DNA from: CAVVNN01 sp963749605
Lineage (GTDB): Bacteria > Actinomycetota > Thermoleophilia > Solirubrobacterales > 70-9
Assembly: GCA_963749605.1 (NCBI GenBank)
Contig: CAVVNN010000004.1
Location: forward strand, 736,648-800,647
DNA length: 64,000 nt
Direction of reading: 5' to 3'
Each line of letters starts with the position of its first letter. Within the stretch, counting starts at the first letter, position 1. The translations under genes and the position numbers were made by a program. Under the pieces are notes generated by a model. The model saw only the letters and a program-made list of their open reading frames with translations, made no database searches and was not told where the DNA came from. Positions 54,316 to 63,824 of this stretch are shown here, one piece after another.

Positions 54316-54984
54316 CTATTCGAGCGTCGCCGCGGCCCTGGCGCTGGGGATCCTCCCCTTCTTGCAGGACCCGGGCCCGCCGCGCCCCGGCGGCGGCACG
54401 ATCTGGAAGTTGGTGACGCCGTGGAAGGGGGTGAGGGCGTGGTTGTTGTCGGCCAGGTTGACGACGATGTGGTAGAAGCCCGGCGGCAGGTCGTGGTAGT
54501 AGATCACCGGCCGGGTTGCGGGCGAGTAGCTGCCGGCGACGCCGAGCCGTTCGGCGAGCACGCCGTTCGGCCCCGAGTACTGCGGGTAGTCGAAGGATGC
54601 TCCGAGCAGCCGCCCGCTGCTGAGCGGGTTCTTCAGCGCCCGGCGGAGCCGTTTCGGCGCGATGCAGTCGGGGACCCGGTGGAGTTGGAAGCGGATGTGG
54701 CCTTCGCCCAGCACGGGCTCGCGGCCGAACTGCCTGGGGGAGAGGTGGAAGTTGTGGACCGTGACCCGGACGACGACCGCGCCGCTGGTCTGGCGGGCGC
54801 CGTTGCGCGGCGAGATCACGTCGACGCCGGGGGCGCCGGGGATCGGGGGGAGTTTGTGCTGGGGGCGTTTCTGTTCGAGCTGTTGCAGGGCGCTGTTGCC
54901 CCCACCGCCACCGGAGGCGAGGACGACGGCGAGTGCGACGGCAGCCACCAGGGCGGCCGCGAGGATGGCGATTCTGCCCCGCAT
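54316..54984 (-). CDS. secreted or membrane-anchored hypothetical protein
   Basis: 222 residues from ATG 54984. N-terminal helix IAILAAALVAAVALAVVLASGG then Gly run; mature part beta-rich with GAPGVDVISPRNGARQTSGAVVVRVTVHNFHLSPRQFG, a compact domain similar in rhythm to copper-binding or immunoglobulin-like domains that describe themselves by PGFYHIVVNLADNNHAL. The C-terminal is basic (CKKGRIPSARAAATLE). A His-rich NFHLSP and NNHAL could bind metal, but no motif is complete. Function unknown. Start is 42 bases from the divergent mannosidase gene. Confidence 0.65.
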   Translation of the reverse strand: MRGRIAILAAALVAAVALAVVLASGGGGGNSALQQLEQKRPQHKLPPIPGAPGVDVISPRNGARQTSGAVVVRVTVHNFHLSPRQFGREPVLGEGHIRFQLHRVPDCIAPKRLRRALKNPLSSGRLLGASFDYPQYSGPNGVLAERLGVAGSYSPATRPVIYYHDLPPGFYHIVVNLADNNHALTPFHGVTNFQIVPPPGRGGPGSCKKGRIPSARAAATLE

Positions 54985-55026
54985 GGGAGCGAGGAACACT
55001 AGTTGCCCCGTAACGTTTACAACTTC

Positions 55027-57513
55027 ATGCGAAGCGCGGTCATCGCCACATTCGGAACGCTGGTGGTCCTCGCCCTCGCCGCTCCGGCTGCGCCCGCCGC
55101 CGGCCTCGGCGGTTACGTCGACCCCTTCGCCGGCACCCGGCCCGGTCCCGGCACCTTCGGCGGCGGCCACAACTTCCCGGGTGCGACCGTTCCCTTCGGG
55201 ATGGTCCAGTGGAGCCCCGACACCACGCCCGCCGACGAACGCGGCAGCGGTGGCTACGACTACCGCGACGACCACATCAGGGGATTCAGCCTCACCCACC
55301 TCAGCGGCGCCGGCTGCGAGGTCTACGGCGACTTCCCCTTCCTGCCAACCACCGAGCCGCTGGAATCCTCGCCCGCCGCCGCCGGTCCCTCCCTCGACGG
55401 CGAATTCCACCCGGGGTTCTCACACGCGAGCGAGCGCGCCCACCCGGGCTACTACTCGGTTCGCCTCAACCCGGTCGACGGGGCCGCGATCGACACCGAG
55501 CTGACCGCGACGACGCGCACCGGGATGGCGCGCTTCACCTTCCCCCGCAACCCGCATTCCAGCGTGCTGGTCAATGCCGGCGGCAGCGCCCAGCCAGACG
55601 ACTTCGCAAGCGTGCAGGTCAACCCCGACGGGCGCGAGATCGACGGCACCGCCTCCAGTGGCCTCTTCTGCGGCCAGCGGCCTCGCTACAAGGTCTACAT
55701 AGCGGCCGTCTTCAACCGCCCCTTCGACGCCTACGGGACCTGGCAGCGCGACGTCCTGACCCCCGGCTCGACCTCGGCGAGCGACAGCCAAGCCCCCCCA
55801 GAAAACCCGGCTACGAGCGCCGCCGCGGGCGCCTACGCCAGCTTCGATACGAGCAAGAACCGGGTCGTGCTCGCCCGCGTCGGCATTTCCTTCGTCAGCG
55901 TCGCGGACGCCCGCGCCAACCTCGTCGCCGAAGACCCGGGGCTGGGCTTCGGGACGGTCGCCGCTGGCGCCGAAGGCGCCTGGAACAGGGTGCTGGGCCG
56001 GATCCGCGTCAGCGGCGGTCCCTCGCGGCTCCTCGACACCTTCTACACGGCGCTCTACCACGCCTTCGTCGCGCCGCGGACCTTCAGCGACGTGGGCGGC
56101 GCCTACATCGGGATGGACGGGCTGGTGCACCGCGCCCGCGGTCGCATCCAGTACGCCGACTTCTCCGGCTGGGACATCTACCGCAGCGAGATCCAGCTGC
56201 TCTCGATCCTCGCCCCGAGCCGGGCCGCCGACATGGTCAGCTCGCTGCTCGCCGACGCTGCGCAGAGCGGCTGCCTGCCCCGCTGGCCCTACGCCAACGG
56301 GCAGAGCATGACGATGGTCGGCGACTCCGCCGACCCGATCATCGCCTCCGCGGCGGCCTTCGGCGCCAGCGGCTTCGACAGCCGCGCGGCGTTGGCGGCG
56401 ATGGTCAAGGGTGCGACGCAGCCGTGCGCCAGCCCAAACGGCTCCTATCTCGAGCGCCAGGGCCTCGCCGACTACGAAGCGCTCGGCTACGTCCCCTTCG
56501 ACGTCGACACCAACATCCGCAACGCCAACTCGATCTACGGCACCCCGGAAGACGTATGGGCCTCGGCGGCGACGACGCTCGAGTACAACGTCGACGACTT
56601 CGCGATCGCCCAGTTCGCCGCCCGGGCGCTCGGCGATCGCTCCCACTACCGAGCCTTCATGCGCCGCTCGGGCACCTGGCGACGGCTGTACAACCCGGCC
56701 AGCGGGCTGATCGAGCCGCGCTACGCCAGCGGCGCCTTCCCCGCCGAATACAACGACCTCGAAGGCGGCGGCTTCGCCGAGGGCAACGCTTACCAATACA
56801 CCTGGATGGTCCCCCAGGACCCCGCGGGTCTCTTTCGCAAGATGGGCGGCCGCGCACAGGCGGCCGGCCGGCTCGGTCGCTTCCTCGCGGACCTGAACGG
56901 CGGCGAAGGCGGCACCCACACCGAACACGCCTTGCTCGGCAATGAGCCGACCCTCCAGACGCCCTGGCTCTACGACTGGACGCAGCGGCCCTATGGCACG
57001 CAGGAAGCGGTGCGCCGCGGCCTGGCCCTCTACGACACCGCCCCCGACGGCCACCCCGGCAACGACGACCTCGGCACCCTCTCCGCCTGGTACGTGTTCG
57101 GGGCGCTGGGGCTCTACCCGGAGGTGCCGGGGGTCGGGCTGCTGGCGATTGGCAGCCCGCTCTTCGGCCGGGCCTCGGTCACCATGCCGAACCACCGGCG
57201 GTTGCAGATCACGGCCACGGCCTACACGTTCAGGAAGCGCAAGCCCCCGAAGGGCGGGACGGGGCGGCGCAAGAAGCCGAAGCTGGTCAAAGTCGCGCTC
57301 AGCCCGGCCGCCGCCCCCTACATACGCTCGGCGAGCCTCGACGGCCACCCCTACGGGCGGCCCTGGACCACCTACTGCACGCTCGCCCGCGGCGGGCAGT
57401 TCGCCTTCCAGCTCGGCCCCAGCCCGAACCTCAAGTGGGGAAGCTCCGCCGCCGCCGTCCCGCCGTCGTTCGGTCCGAACCGGCGGATGCCGAAGAACGC
57501 CTGCACGCCCTGA
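55027..57513 (+). CDS. secreted GH92 alpha-mannosidase
   Basis: Ca2+-dependent exo-alpha-mannosidase family, 828 residues from ATG 55027 (an upstream TTG at 55003 is possible). Signal peptide VIATFGTLVVLALAAPAAPAA, then the family start YVDPFAGTRPGPGTFGGGHNFPGATVPFGMVQWSPDT and THLSGAGCEVYGDFPFLP. The catalytic (alpha/alpha)6 part has FYTALYHAFVAPRTFSDVGGAYIG and GWDIYRSEIQLLSIL, and ends with NDDLGTLSAWYVFGALGLYPEVPG. Linkage specificity (alpha-1,2/1,3/1,4/1,6) cannot be told. The C-terminal 100 residues add a basic beta domain (RKRKPPKGGTGRRKKPK). Confidence 0.9.
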   Translation: MRSAVIATFGTLVVLALAAPAAPAAGLGGYVDPFAGTRPGPGTFGGGHNFPGATVPFGMVQWSPDTTPADERGSGGYDYRDDHIRGFSLTHLSGAGCEVYGDFPFLPTTEPLESSPAAAGPSLDGEFHPGFSHASERAHPGYYSVRLNPVDGAAIDTELTATTRTGMARFTFPRNPHSSVLVNAGGSAQPDDFASVQVNPDGREIDGTASSGLFCGQRPRYKVYIAAVFNRPFDAYGTWQRDVLTPGSTSASDSQAPPENPATSAAAGAYASFDTSKNRVVLARVGISFVSVADARANLVAEDPGLGFGTVAAGAEGAWNRVLGRIRVSGGPSRLLDTFYTALYHAFVAPRTFSDVGGAYIGMDGLVHRARGRIQYADFSGWDIYRSEIQLLSILAPSRAADMVSSLLADAAQSGCLPRWPYANGQSMTMVGDSADPIIASAAAFGASGFDSRAALAAMVKGATQPCASPNGSYLERQGLADYEALGYVPFDVDTNIRNANSIYGTPEDVWASAATTLEYNVDDFAIAQFAARALGDRSHYRAFMRRSGTWRRLYNPASGLIEPRYASGAFPAEYNDLEGGGFAEGNAYQYTWMVPQDPAGLFRKMGGRAQAAGRLGRFLADLNGGEGGTHTEHALLGNEPTLQTPWLYDWTQRPYGTQEAVRRGLALYDTAPDGHPGNDDLGTLSAWYVFGALGLYPEVPGVGLLAIGSPLFGRASVTMPNHRRLQITATAYTFRKRKPPKGGTGRRKKPKLVKVALSPAAAPYIRSASLDGHPYGRPWTTYCTLARGGQFAFQLGPSPNLKWGSSAAAVPPSFGPNRRMPKNACTP

Positions 57514-57588
57514 ACCGCCTGCCGCTTTATCCTTGCTTTAGCGGCCGTTGAAGGCCACCTCAGTATTTCCGTCGAATCTTCCTTACCC

Positions 57589-59139
57589 TTGGAACCTCCC
57601 GTAGCCACCGTTCCGGCTGCCGATATCGGCACGGACGAAAAGCCCTTCGCGCCCGCCCACTCGAACGTGCTCTGGGCCCTCGCCGGCTTGACCGCGCTCG
57701 GCGTCGCGATCCGCTTCGCCTCGATCGGGCTGCAGAGCTACCACCACGACGAGGTGATCACGGCGGCGCGGGTGATCCCGGGCAGCTTCCTCCACATGCT
57801 GCGCGAGGTGAAAGCGAGCGAGTCCAATCCGCCTCTCTATTACGTATTCGCCTGGGGGTGGGCGAAGGCATTCGGCACCGGGGAGGCCGGCCTTCGCTCG
57901 CTCTCGGCGCTGTTTGGCGCAGCGACCGTCCCGGTCGCCTTCTACGCGGCTCGGGAACTGGCGAGCAGGCGCGCCGGCCTGATAGCGGCGAGCCTCGTCG
58001 CGGTCAATCCGATGCTGATCTGGTACTCGCAGGAGGCGCGCTCCTACGCGGTGCTGGTCTTCTTCGGCGCACTATCGCTGCTCTTCTTCGCTCGGGCGCT
58101 GAGGACCCGGGAGGCGCGCGACCTCGCCCTCTGGGCGCTGGCCTCGGCGCTGGCGCTCTGCTGCCACTACTTCGCGGTGTTCGCGGTGGGCATCGAGGCC
58201 GTCTGGCTGCTGGTCGCGCTGCGCGCCCGCTGGCGCCCGGTGCTGCTCGCCGTCGGCGGTGTCGCCGCGGTCGGGCTGGCGCTGCTGCCGCTGATCGCCG
58301 CGCAGGTCAACCCTCATCACATCGGCTGGATCGAACACGACGCGCTTCCCACGCGCCTCTGGGAAACCGGGATCAGCTTCCTGATCGGCGAGACAGGCCA
58401 CGTGATCGCCGAGCCGCCGCGGACGCGCTACGCGCTGATCCCGGCACTGCTGATCGGCGCCGCGCTGCTCATCCTGGCGATCCGCGGGACGCGCCGCGAG
58501 CGGCGGGGAGCGGCGATTGGCGGGGCGGTTGGCATCGGAGCCGTGCTGCTGGCGGTCGCCGCGGCGGCGGTCGGCAAGGACTACATCGAGGAGCGCAACC
58601 TGTTGCCGGCCCTCGTGCCGCTCGGCATCGCCGCCTCGATCGGCTTCGCCGCGGAGCGGGCGCGCCGCCTTGGCCTGCTCCTTGCCGTCGCTCTCTGCGC
58701 CTACTGGATCGCCTTCGACATCCACGTCACCCAGACGCCGAACCTGCAGCGGCCCGACCTCCGCACCCTGACCGACGAAGTCGGCCCGCCGCGCGGACCG
58801 CGCGCGATCGTCACCTGGAAGCTCGCCGCCGACCCGATCGAGTTCTACCTGGCGGACGGCGCCCAGCCGCTCTACAGCGGCGAACAGCCGCTGAAGGAAA
58901 TCGACGTGATCAGCAAGCCGTTCGTCGCCGGGCGTCCCCTCCACCTGCCGCGCGCCTTCCGCCTGGCGCAGCGCGTTCGGCTCCAGCGCCTTACCCTTAC
59001 GCGCTACGTGTCCCGCCGTTTCCACCCAGTCTGGTTCTACAAGCTGCGCGACCTGCCAACCGGCTTCGGCAAAAACGCGGTCGTGATCGACGGGCTGCCC
59101 GCGCAGGCGCTGGCGCCGCGGCGGGGGGTTCTACGTTGA
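57589..59139 (+). CDS. GT-C superfamily membrane glycosyltransferase (GT39/ArnT-like)
   Basis: 516 residues with about ten helices. SYHHDEVITAARVIPGSFLHMLREVKASESNPPLYYVFAWGW (about 45-87) contains the acidic loop motif of dolichyl/polyprenyl-phosphate-sugar transferases, with DE in the position of the catalytic acid, and ARELASRRAGLIAASLVAVNPMLIWYSQEARSY follows. It transfers sugar from a polyprenyl phosphate to an extracellular acceptor. TTG start. GtrA, which moves polyprenyl-linked sugars, overlaps by four bases, and the mannosidase upstream suggests mannose-type glycans. Confidence 0.85.
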   Translation: MEPPVATVPAADIGTDEKPFAPAHSNVLWALAGLTALGVAIRFASIGLQSYHHDEVITAARVIPGSFLHMLREVKASESNPPLYYVFAWGWAKAFGTGEAGLRSLSALFGAATVPVAFYAARELASRRAGLIAASLVAVNPMLIWYSQEARSYAVLVFFGALSLLFFARALRTREARDLALWALASALALCCHYFAVFAVGIEAVWLLVALRARWRPVLLAVGGVAAVGLALLPLIAAQVNPHHIGWIEHDALPTRLWETGISFLIGETGHVIAEPPRTRYALIPALLIGAALLILAIRGTRRERRGAAIGGAVGIGAVLLAVAAAAVGKDYIEERNLLPALVPLGIAASIGFAAERARRLGLLLAVALCAYWIAFDIHVTQTPNLQRPDLRTLTDEVGPPRGPRAIVTWKLAADPIEFYLADGAQPLYSGEQPLKEIDVISKPFVAGRPLHLPRAFRLAQRVRLQRLTLTRYVSRRFHPVWFYKLRDLPTGFGKNAVVIDGLPAQALAPRRGVLR

Positions 59140-59561
59140 GCGCCCCGGAATTCGCCTACCGCCTCGGCGCCGCCGCCCGCCGTCCCGCCAACTGGGTCCA
59201 GCTGTGCAAGTTCGGCGTCGTCGGCGGCTCCGGCTACCTGATCAACCTCGCCGTCTTCGCGGTCCTCACCGCCAACCTCGGCGTTCACCACTCGATCGCC
59301 GCGGTCGGCGCCTTCTGCGTCGCCGTCACCAACAACTTCCTCTGGAACCGTTACTGGACCTTCGGCCCCGGCATAGGACCGGCGTCGTTCCAGGCGGCCC
59401 GCTTCCTTCTCGTCAGCGTCGCCTCGCTGGCGATCAACCTCGCCGCGCTCGAGGCGCTCGTCGCAGGCGCCGGGATGGGCGACCTTTCGGCCCAGGCGAT
59501 CGCCGTCGCGATCGCGATGCCGTTCAACTTCCTCGGCAACAAGCTCTGGACGTTCGCCTGA
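59136..59561 (+). CDS. GtrA family protein
   Basis: Four-helix membrane protein of 141 residues: QLCKFGVVGGSGYLINLAVFAVLTANLGVHHSIA and the diagnostic NNFLWNRYWTFG and MPFNFLGNKLWTF. The family is thought to flip or carry undecaprenyl-phosphate sugars. TTG at 59136 overlaps the glycosyltransferase stop (TTGA), so the pair works together in surface or cell-wall glycosylation. Intact, in contrast to the leuS and thrC genes that follow. Confidence 0.9.
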   Translation: MSAPEFAYRLGAAARRPANWVQLCKFGVVGGSGYLINLAVFAVLTANLGVHHSIAAVGAFCVAVTNNFLWNRYWTFGPGIGPASFQAARFLLVSVASLAINLAALEALVAGAGMGDLSAQAIAVAIAMPFNFLGNKLWTFA

Positions 59562-59616
59562 GCCGCGCGCGGAGGTCGGCTCCCGGCGTAGCTGCTTTAG
59601 ACTGACCCCCCGGCGA

Positions 59617-59712
59617 GCGCCCGTAGCTCAGTGGTAAACGGTTTCCGCAAGGGGGCCAAAGAGCATCGGTCTTTCCAACCGAAGGTCGTGGGTTCGATTC
59701 CCACCGGGCGCA
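59617..59712 (+). tRNA. aberrant tRNA with D-loop hairpin insertion
   Basis: Acceptor GCGCCCG/CGGGCGC, D-stem GCTC/GAGC, anticodon stem TCGGT/ACCGA and T-arm GTGGG TTCGATT CCCAC are perfect, but 24 extra bases sit in the D-loop, making 96 bases. The loop is CTTTCCA: read strictly the anticodon is TTC (Glu) with C at position 37, which normal tRNAs avoid. One shift turns it into the usual tRNA-Gly(TCC) loop CTTCCAA, so the identity is uncertain. Either an unusual gene or a damaged tRNA-Gly in a region with many indels. Confidence 0.55.
59637..59660 (+). other. 24-base hairpin inserted in the tRNA D-loop
   Basis: Bases 59640-59657 read GGTTTCC-GCAA-GGGGGCC and fold into a seven-base-pair stem (two G-C, three consecutive U-G wobbles, two C-G) closed by a GCAA GNRA tetraloop, flanked by AAC and AAA. 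It falls between the GGTA of the D-loop and the 3' D-stem. Removing it restores a 72-base tRNA. No similar insertion exists in the tRNA-Gln of this window. Confidence 0.6.
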
Positions 59713-59728
59713 TGAGGAACACGAGGCG

Positions 59729-61975
59729 ATGAGCGGCGCGAAATCGATCTACGACGCGGGCGAGGTCGAGGCCGCACGACAGGCCGCCTGGGCCGAGCGC
59801 GACGCCTTCCGCACGCCGCTCCCGCCGAGGGCCGGGCGCCCGTCTACGTCAAGCCCTCCAGCCCGTTCACCTCGGGAAACCTCCACATGGGCCACGTCCG
59901 CGACTACTCGATCGGCGACGCCTACGCACGCTTCCGCCGCGCCCGCGGCGACGCCGTGCTCTTCGGCTTCGGCTTCGATGCCTTCGGCCTGCCGGCCGAG
60001 CTGGCGGCGATCGAGCGCCAGGAGCCGCCCGCCGACTGGGTCGAGCGCTGCGGCGAGCGCATGCTCGCCCAGATGAAGCGCCTCGGCTTCTCCTTCGACT
60101 ACGACCGCGTCTTCTACAGCTCCGACGAGGGCCAGTACCGCTGGTCGCAGTGGCTCTTCCTGACCCTGCTCGAGGCGGGCCTGATCTACCGCGACGACGC
60201 CACGGTCGACTGGTGCGACACCTGCCAGACGACGCTCGCCGCGATCCAGGTCGAGGACGGTCGCTGCTGGCGCTGCCACAACCCGGTGCGGCTGATCCGC
60301 CGCCCGACCTGGTTCCTCCACATCACGCCCTACCTCGAGGAGAACGACCGCAACACGGAGGAGCTCGAGAACTGGGACGAGCTCTCGCTCGCCACCCAGC
60401 ACTACATCCTCGGGCGCAGCGACGGAGTGGAGGTCGAGCTCGGCCAGGGCTCGCCGCGGCGCTGGCGCTGACCGTCTTCAGCCCGCACCGCGACTCGCTC
60501 GACGCGGGCGCGCTTCGTCCTGCTGTCGCCGCGCCATCCTGACGTCGAGGCGTGGGTCACCGACCCGAGCGTGCACGAGGAGCTGGAGCAGATGCGTTCC
60601 GGTGGCTGGGAGCGCAGCGCCCGCGACGCCCGCTCGGTGCCGATCGTCGACACCGGCGCCTCGATCGCGGGCCCGGGCGGCGGCGAGCTGCCGGTCTTCG
60701 TCTCGCCGATCGTCGACGCGCGCTACGGCCCGACCGCCGCCTTGGGCATTCCGGCGGTCGACGAAGCGGACGAGGAGATCGCCCGGCGGATGGAGCGAGT
60801 GCCCCACCCCGACGGTCCGGGCGATTCCGCGGCGAAGCAGGGCTCACCGCCGGTCCCGGGCGTTCGCGAGGCGAAGCGCTACCGCGCCAACGACTTCTCG
60901 ATCTCGCGCCAGCGCTCCTGGGGCACGCCGATCCCGGTCGTCCACTGCGCGGAGCTGCGGCCCCGTCCCGGTGCCAGTCGAGGATCTGCCGGTGGTCCTC
61001 CCGCGCGACATCGAGCCGACCGGGGAGGGCAACCCGCTGGCCGAGCGCCCTGATTTCGTCGACGCTCGCCTGCCCGCGCTGCGGCGAGCCGGCCAAGCGC
61101 GAGACCGACACCCTCGACTGCCACTTCGACGCCCTCTGGCTCTGGGTGCCGGCCGCGGTGCCGCCGGAGGCCCGCGCGGAGCAGATGTTCGACGCACCCG
61201 GACCTGCGGCGGTGGCTGCCCGCCGAGCGCCTCGTCGCCGGCAACGACAGCGGCGGCTTCGTCTTCGACCAGCGCGTCGTCACCAAGGCGCTGCGCGACA
61301 TCGGCCCCTTCGCCTTCCTCGACGACGGCGAGCCCTTCGCCGGCTGCCTCTTCCACGAGATGGTGATCGCCGACGGGCGCAAGATGAGCAAGCACCTCGG
61401 CAACGTCGTCGACCCCGACGCGCTGGTCGAGCGCTACGGCGCCGACACCGTCCGGCTCGCCGTCCTCTACGCGGCCGGACCGGCGAAGACCCTGAACTGG
61501 ACCGACGGGGCGCTGCGCTTCGCCAACCGTTTCCTGCGCAACCTCTGGACTACTCGCACGACCGCTTCGCGGCGCTCGAGGACGCCCACCATGACGAGGA
61601 GGCCGCCGCCGACACCGAGTTCCTGCGCGAGCGCCTGCGCAAGTGGTGCGACAACGGGCTCGCCCGGATCACCGCCGACCTCGAGCAGCTGCAGATGCAC
61701 AAGGCGGTGCGCGACGTCACCCGCCTCTTCGAGCGGATCCAGGACTTCGAGAAGCGCGTTGTCGAGCGCCGCGGCGCCAGCTCTGCCGCGACGACGCCGA
61801 GGCCCTCGCCGAGGCGCTGGCTCTGCTCGCCCAGGTCCTCGCTCCCTTCGCTCCACACGCCGCCGAGGCGCTTTTGCTCGCCGCTGGCGATGAGGAGGGG
61901 CCCGGCCTGCCCGGGCAATGGCCCGGGGCAGCGCCCGCGTTGGAGGCGGCGTTGCCCAAGCCGGCCACCCGTTGA
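59729..61975 (+). pseudogene. leuS: leucyl-tRNA synthetase, reading frame broken at about eight places
   Basis: Class I aminoacyl-tRNA synthetase homologous to LeuRS over its length (about 749 codons corrected). The HIGH motif is HMGHVRDYSIGDAYARF (near 59887-59940), the zinc knuckles are CDTC...CWRC and CPRCGEP, and the KMSKS loop is RKMSKHLGNVVDPDALVERYGADTVRLAVLYAAGP (about 61379-61490). The frame changes near 59825, 60460, 60508, 60955, 61070, 61195, 61545 and 61790, each by one base. An essential gene would not survive such damage unless another copy exists or the sequence here is inaccurate. Start ATG, 16 bases after the aberrant tRNA. Confidence 0.8.
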
Positions 61976-62000
61976 CCGAACGTCCAATTTCACGTTGCGG

Positions 62001-62029
62001 TTGCATCCCGCCGCCCGCTGCCGTTTAAT
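62001..62029 (+). promoter_or_regulatory. candidate sigma-70-type promoter before thrC
   Basis: TTGCAT at 62001-62006 and TTTAAT at 62024-62029 are separated by 17 bases in an otherwise GC-rich gap, about 20 bases before the thrC ATG at 62050. This matches -35/-10 spacing, but both boxes are imperfect and the region contains base-level anomalies, so it is only a candidate. Confidence 0.3.
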
Positions 62030-62049
62030 CTGGCAGGCAGAATCTCGTT

Positions 62050-63379
62050 ATGGCCAAGGGGTTACCGACAGATCCGAGGGGGGCTGAGTCGCCGAGCACG
62101 CGCTCCTGCGCGACCGAGCTCGTCTGCCGCGACTGCGGTTTCCGGATGCCGCTGCTCGAGACCGCCTTCAGGTGCCCGGACTGCGACCACGTCCTCGACA
62201 TCGACTACGACTACGAGCTGGCGCCGCGCTCGGATCGCCGAGATCGCGGCCGCCGAGCGGCCCGCTCAACATCTGGCGCTTCGAGGAGCTGCTGCCGATC
62301 GTCGACGCGCGAGGCCCAGGCCCGGGTCGGCCAGTTCTCCGGCCAGACGCCGCTGATCCACGCCGACCGCCTCGGCGCCGAGCTCGGCCTGCGCAACCTC
62401 TACCTCAAGGACGACTCGACCAACCGGCCCACCCTCTCCTACAAGGACCGGGTGGTCGCGATGGCGATCGCCCGCCTGCTCGAGCTGGGCAAGGACGAGA
62501 TCGGCTGCGTCTCGACCGGCAACGTCGGCACCGCCGTCGCCTCGCTCGCCGCCAAGGCCGGCGTCGCCGCCTACATCTTCTACCCCGGCAACCTGGAGCG
62601 CGGCAAGGCGCGCGGCCTGCCGCGCGCTCGGCGCCCAGGTCTGCCAGCTCGACGGCAACTACGACGAGGCCAACCGCGCCTGCCGCGAGCTCTCGCTGGC
62701 CAGCGGCATCGAGTTCGCCAACATCACCCTGCGCCCGTTCTACGCCGAGGGGGCGAAGACGATGGCCTTCGAGGTCGTCGAGCAGCTCGAGCTGGCGCTC
62801 GCCCGACCACTTCGTGATCCCGGCCGCGGGCGGGACGCTCTCCTCGCGCGTCCACAAGGGCCTGGACGAGCTGGAGATGGTCGGCCTGGCGGAGACCGCC
62901 GCGGACCAAGATCAACGTCGCCCAGGCCGAGCGGCTGCTCCCCGATCGCGACCGCGATCCTCGAGGGCAGCGGCGAGATCGAGCCGCAGATGCCCGAGAC
63001 GCGCGGCGCACTCGCTGGCGATCGGCGCCCCCGGCGACGGCCCTCTCGTCGCTCGACGCCGTGCGCAGCCGCGGCGGCTCGGCGGCGGCCGCGTCCGACG
63101 CGCGAGATCTTCGACGGCGATCGACCTGCTCGGCGCCACCGAGGGCATCCTCACCGAGCCGGCCGGCGGCACCACGATCGCGGCGACGATGAAGCTCGCC
63201 GCAGCGAGGGCAAGCTCGGCCCCGACGACACCGTCGTCGCCGTGATCAGCGGCAACGGCCTCAAGACGCTCAACGAGCAGCCCGACAAGCCCTGGCCGGA
63301 AGTGGTCGCCTGCGACGTCGAGGCGATGGAGGAAGTCGTGATGGACTTCCGCCACGACGGCGTCGTCGCCCGCGGCTGA
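62050..63379 (+). pseudogene. thrC: threonine synthase, reading frame broken at about a dozen places
   Basis: PLP-dependent threonine synthase (about 430 codons corrected), O-phosphohomoserine to threonine. The N-terminal zinc-finger-like CRDCGFRMP...CPDCDH is followed by KDDSTNRPTLSYKDRVV with the PLP lysine in SYKDR, TGNVGTAVASLAAKAG, and later HFVIPAAGGTLSSRVHKGLDEL, LLGATEGILTEPAGGTTIAA and GNGLKTLNEQP. Frames 1, 0 and 2 alternate with single-base changes near 62235, 62265, 62313, 62630, 62803, 62905, 62935, 63008, 63040, 63102, 63114 and 63203. It ends at TGA 63377-63379, directly before the nucleotidyltransferase. Confidence 0.78.
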
Positions 63380-63380
63380 G

Positions 63381-63824
63381 TTGCACCAGCCGAGCAGCGC
63401 AGCTCTTTATCGGCTCAACCGGGAGCATCTCGCCGTGCCCGCGATTGAGCGACTGGTCGACCTTCGGCGAGAGCTCATCAGGCGACTGCGACACCGATTC
63501 GAGGAGTGGGAGGTCGCTCCGCATCATGCGTCGATGTTCGGATCGGCCGCCCGTGGAGACGGTGACAGCCGGAGTGACATCGATCTCTTCATCGTCCGTC
63601 CGCACGGCGTGGACGCTGACGATTCGAAATGGACCCATCAGATCGACGAGTTGGCTTCCGATGTGAGGCGATGGACGGGCAATCACGCTGGAATCGTCGA
63701 CCTGTCCGCGGAGCAGCTATCGGATTTGCGCCGCCGCCGGCCACCGGTCCTCAGGGACCTCAAAGAGGACGCGATCACCTTGGCGGGGCCAGATGTGGCG
63801 AAGATCCTTCAAGGGAGGAAATGA
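63381..63824 (+). CDS. MNT-type nucleotidyltransferase, probably N-terminally truncated
   Basis: 147 residues from TTG 63381. The catalytic motif is FGSAARGDGDSRSDIDLFIV (53-72), with GS and DxD intact. The N-terminus begins directly with LYRLNREHLAVPAIERLVDLRRELI, which in related proteins (from memory) is preceded by a winged-helix DNA-binding domain; here the thrC stop lies two bases before the start, so that domain is missing. Such enzymes act as antitoxins that AMPylate a HEPN partner, or as regulators. It overlaps the next gene by four bases (ATGA). Confidence 0.82.
   Translation: MHQPSSAALYRLNREHLAVPAIERLVDLRRELIRRLRHRFEEWEVAPHHASMFGSAARGDGDSRSDIDLFIVRPHGVDADDSKWTHQIDELASDVRRWTGNHAGIVDLSAEQLSDLRRRRPPVLRDLKEDAITLAGPDVAKILQGRK

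Noticed and set aside
59617..59712. Self-splicing or archaeal-type tRNA intron
   Set aside because: The extra bases are in the D-loop rather than next to the anticodon, are only 24 long, and show no group I core or bulge-helix-bulge.
59729..63379. Programmed frameshifting or selenocysteine/pyrrolysine decoding in leuS and thrC
   Set aside because: Breaks occur in both directions and at about twenty dissimilar sites, with no slippery heptamer or stem structure common to them, and no UGA context that would suggest recoding.
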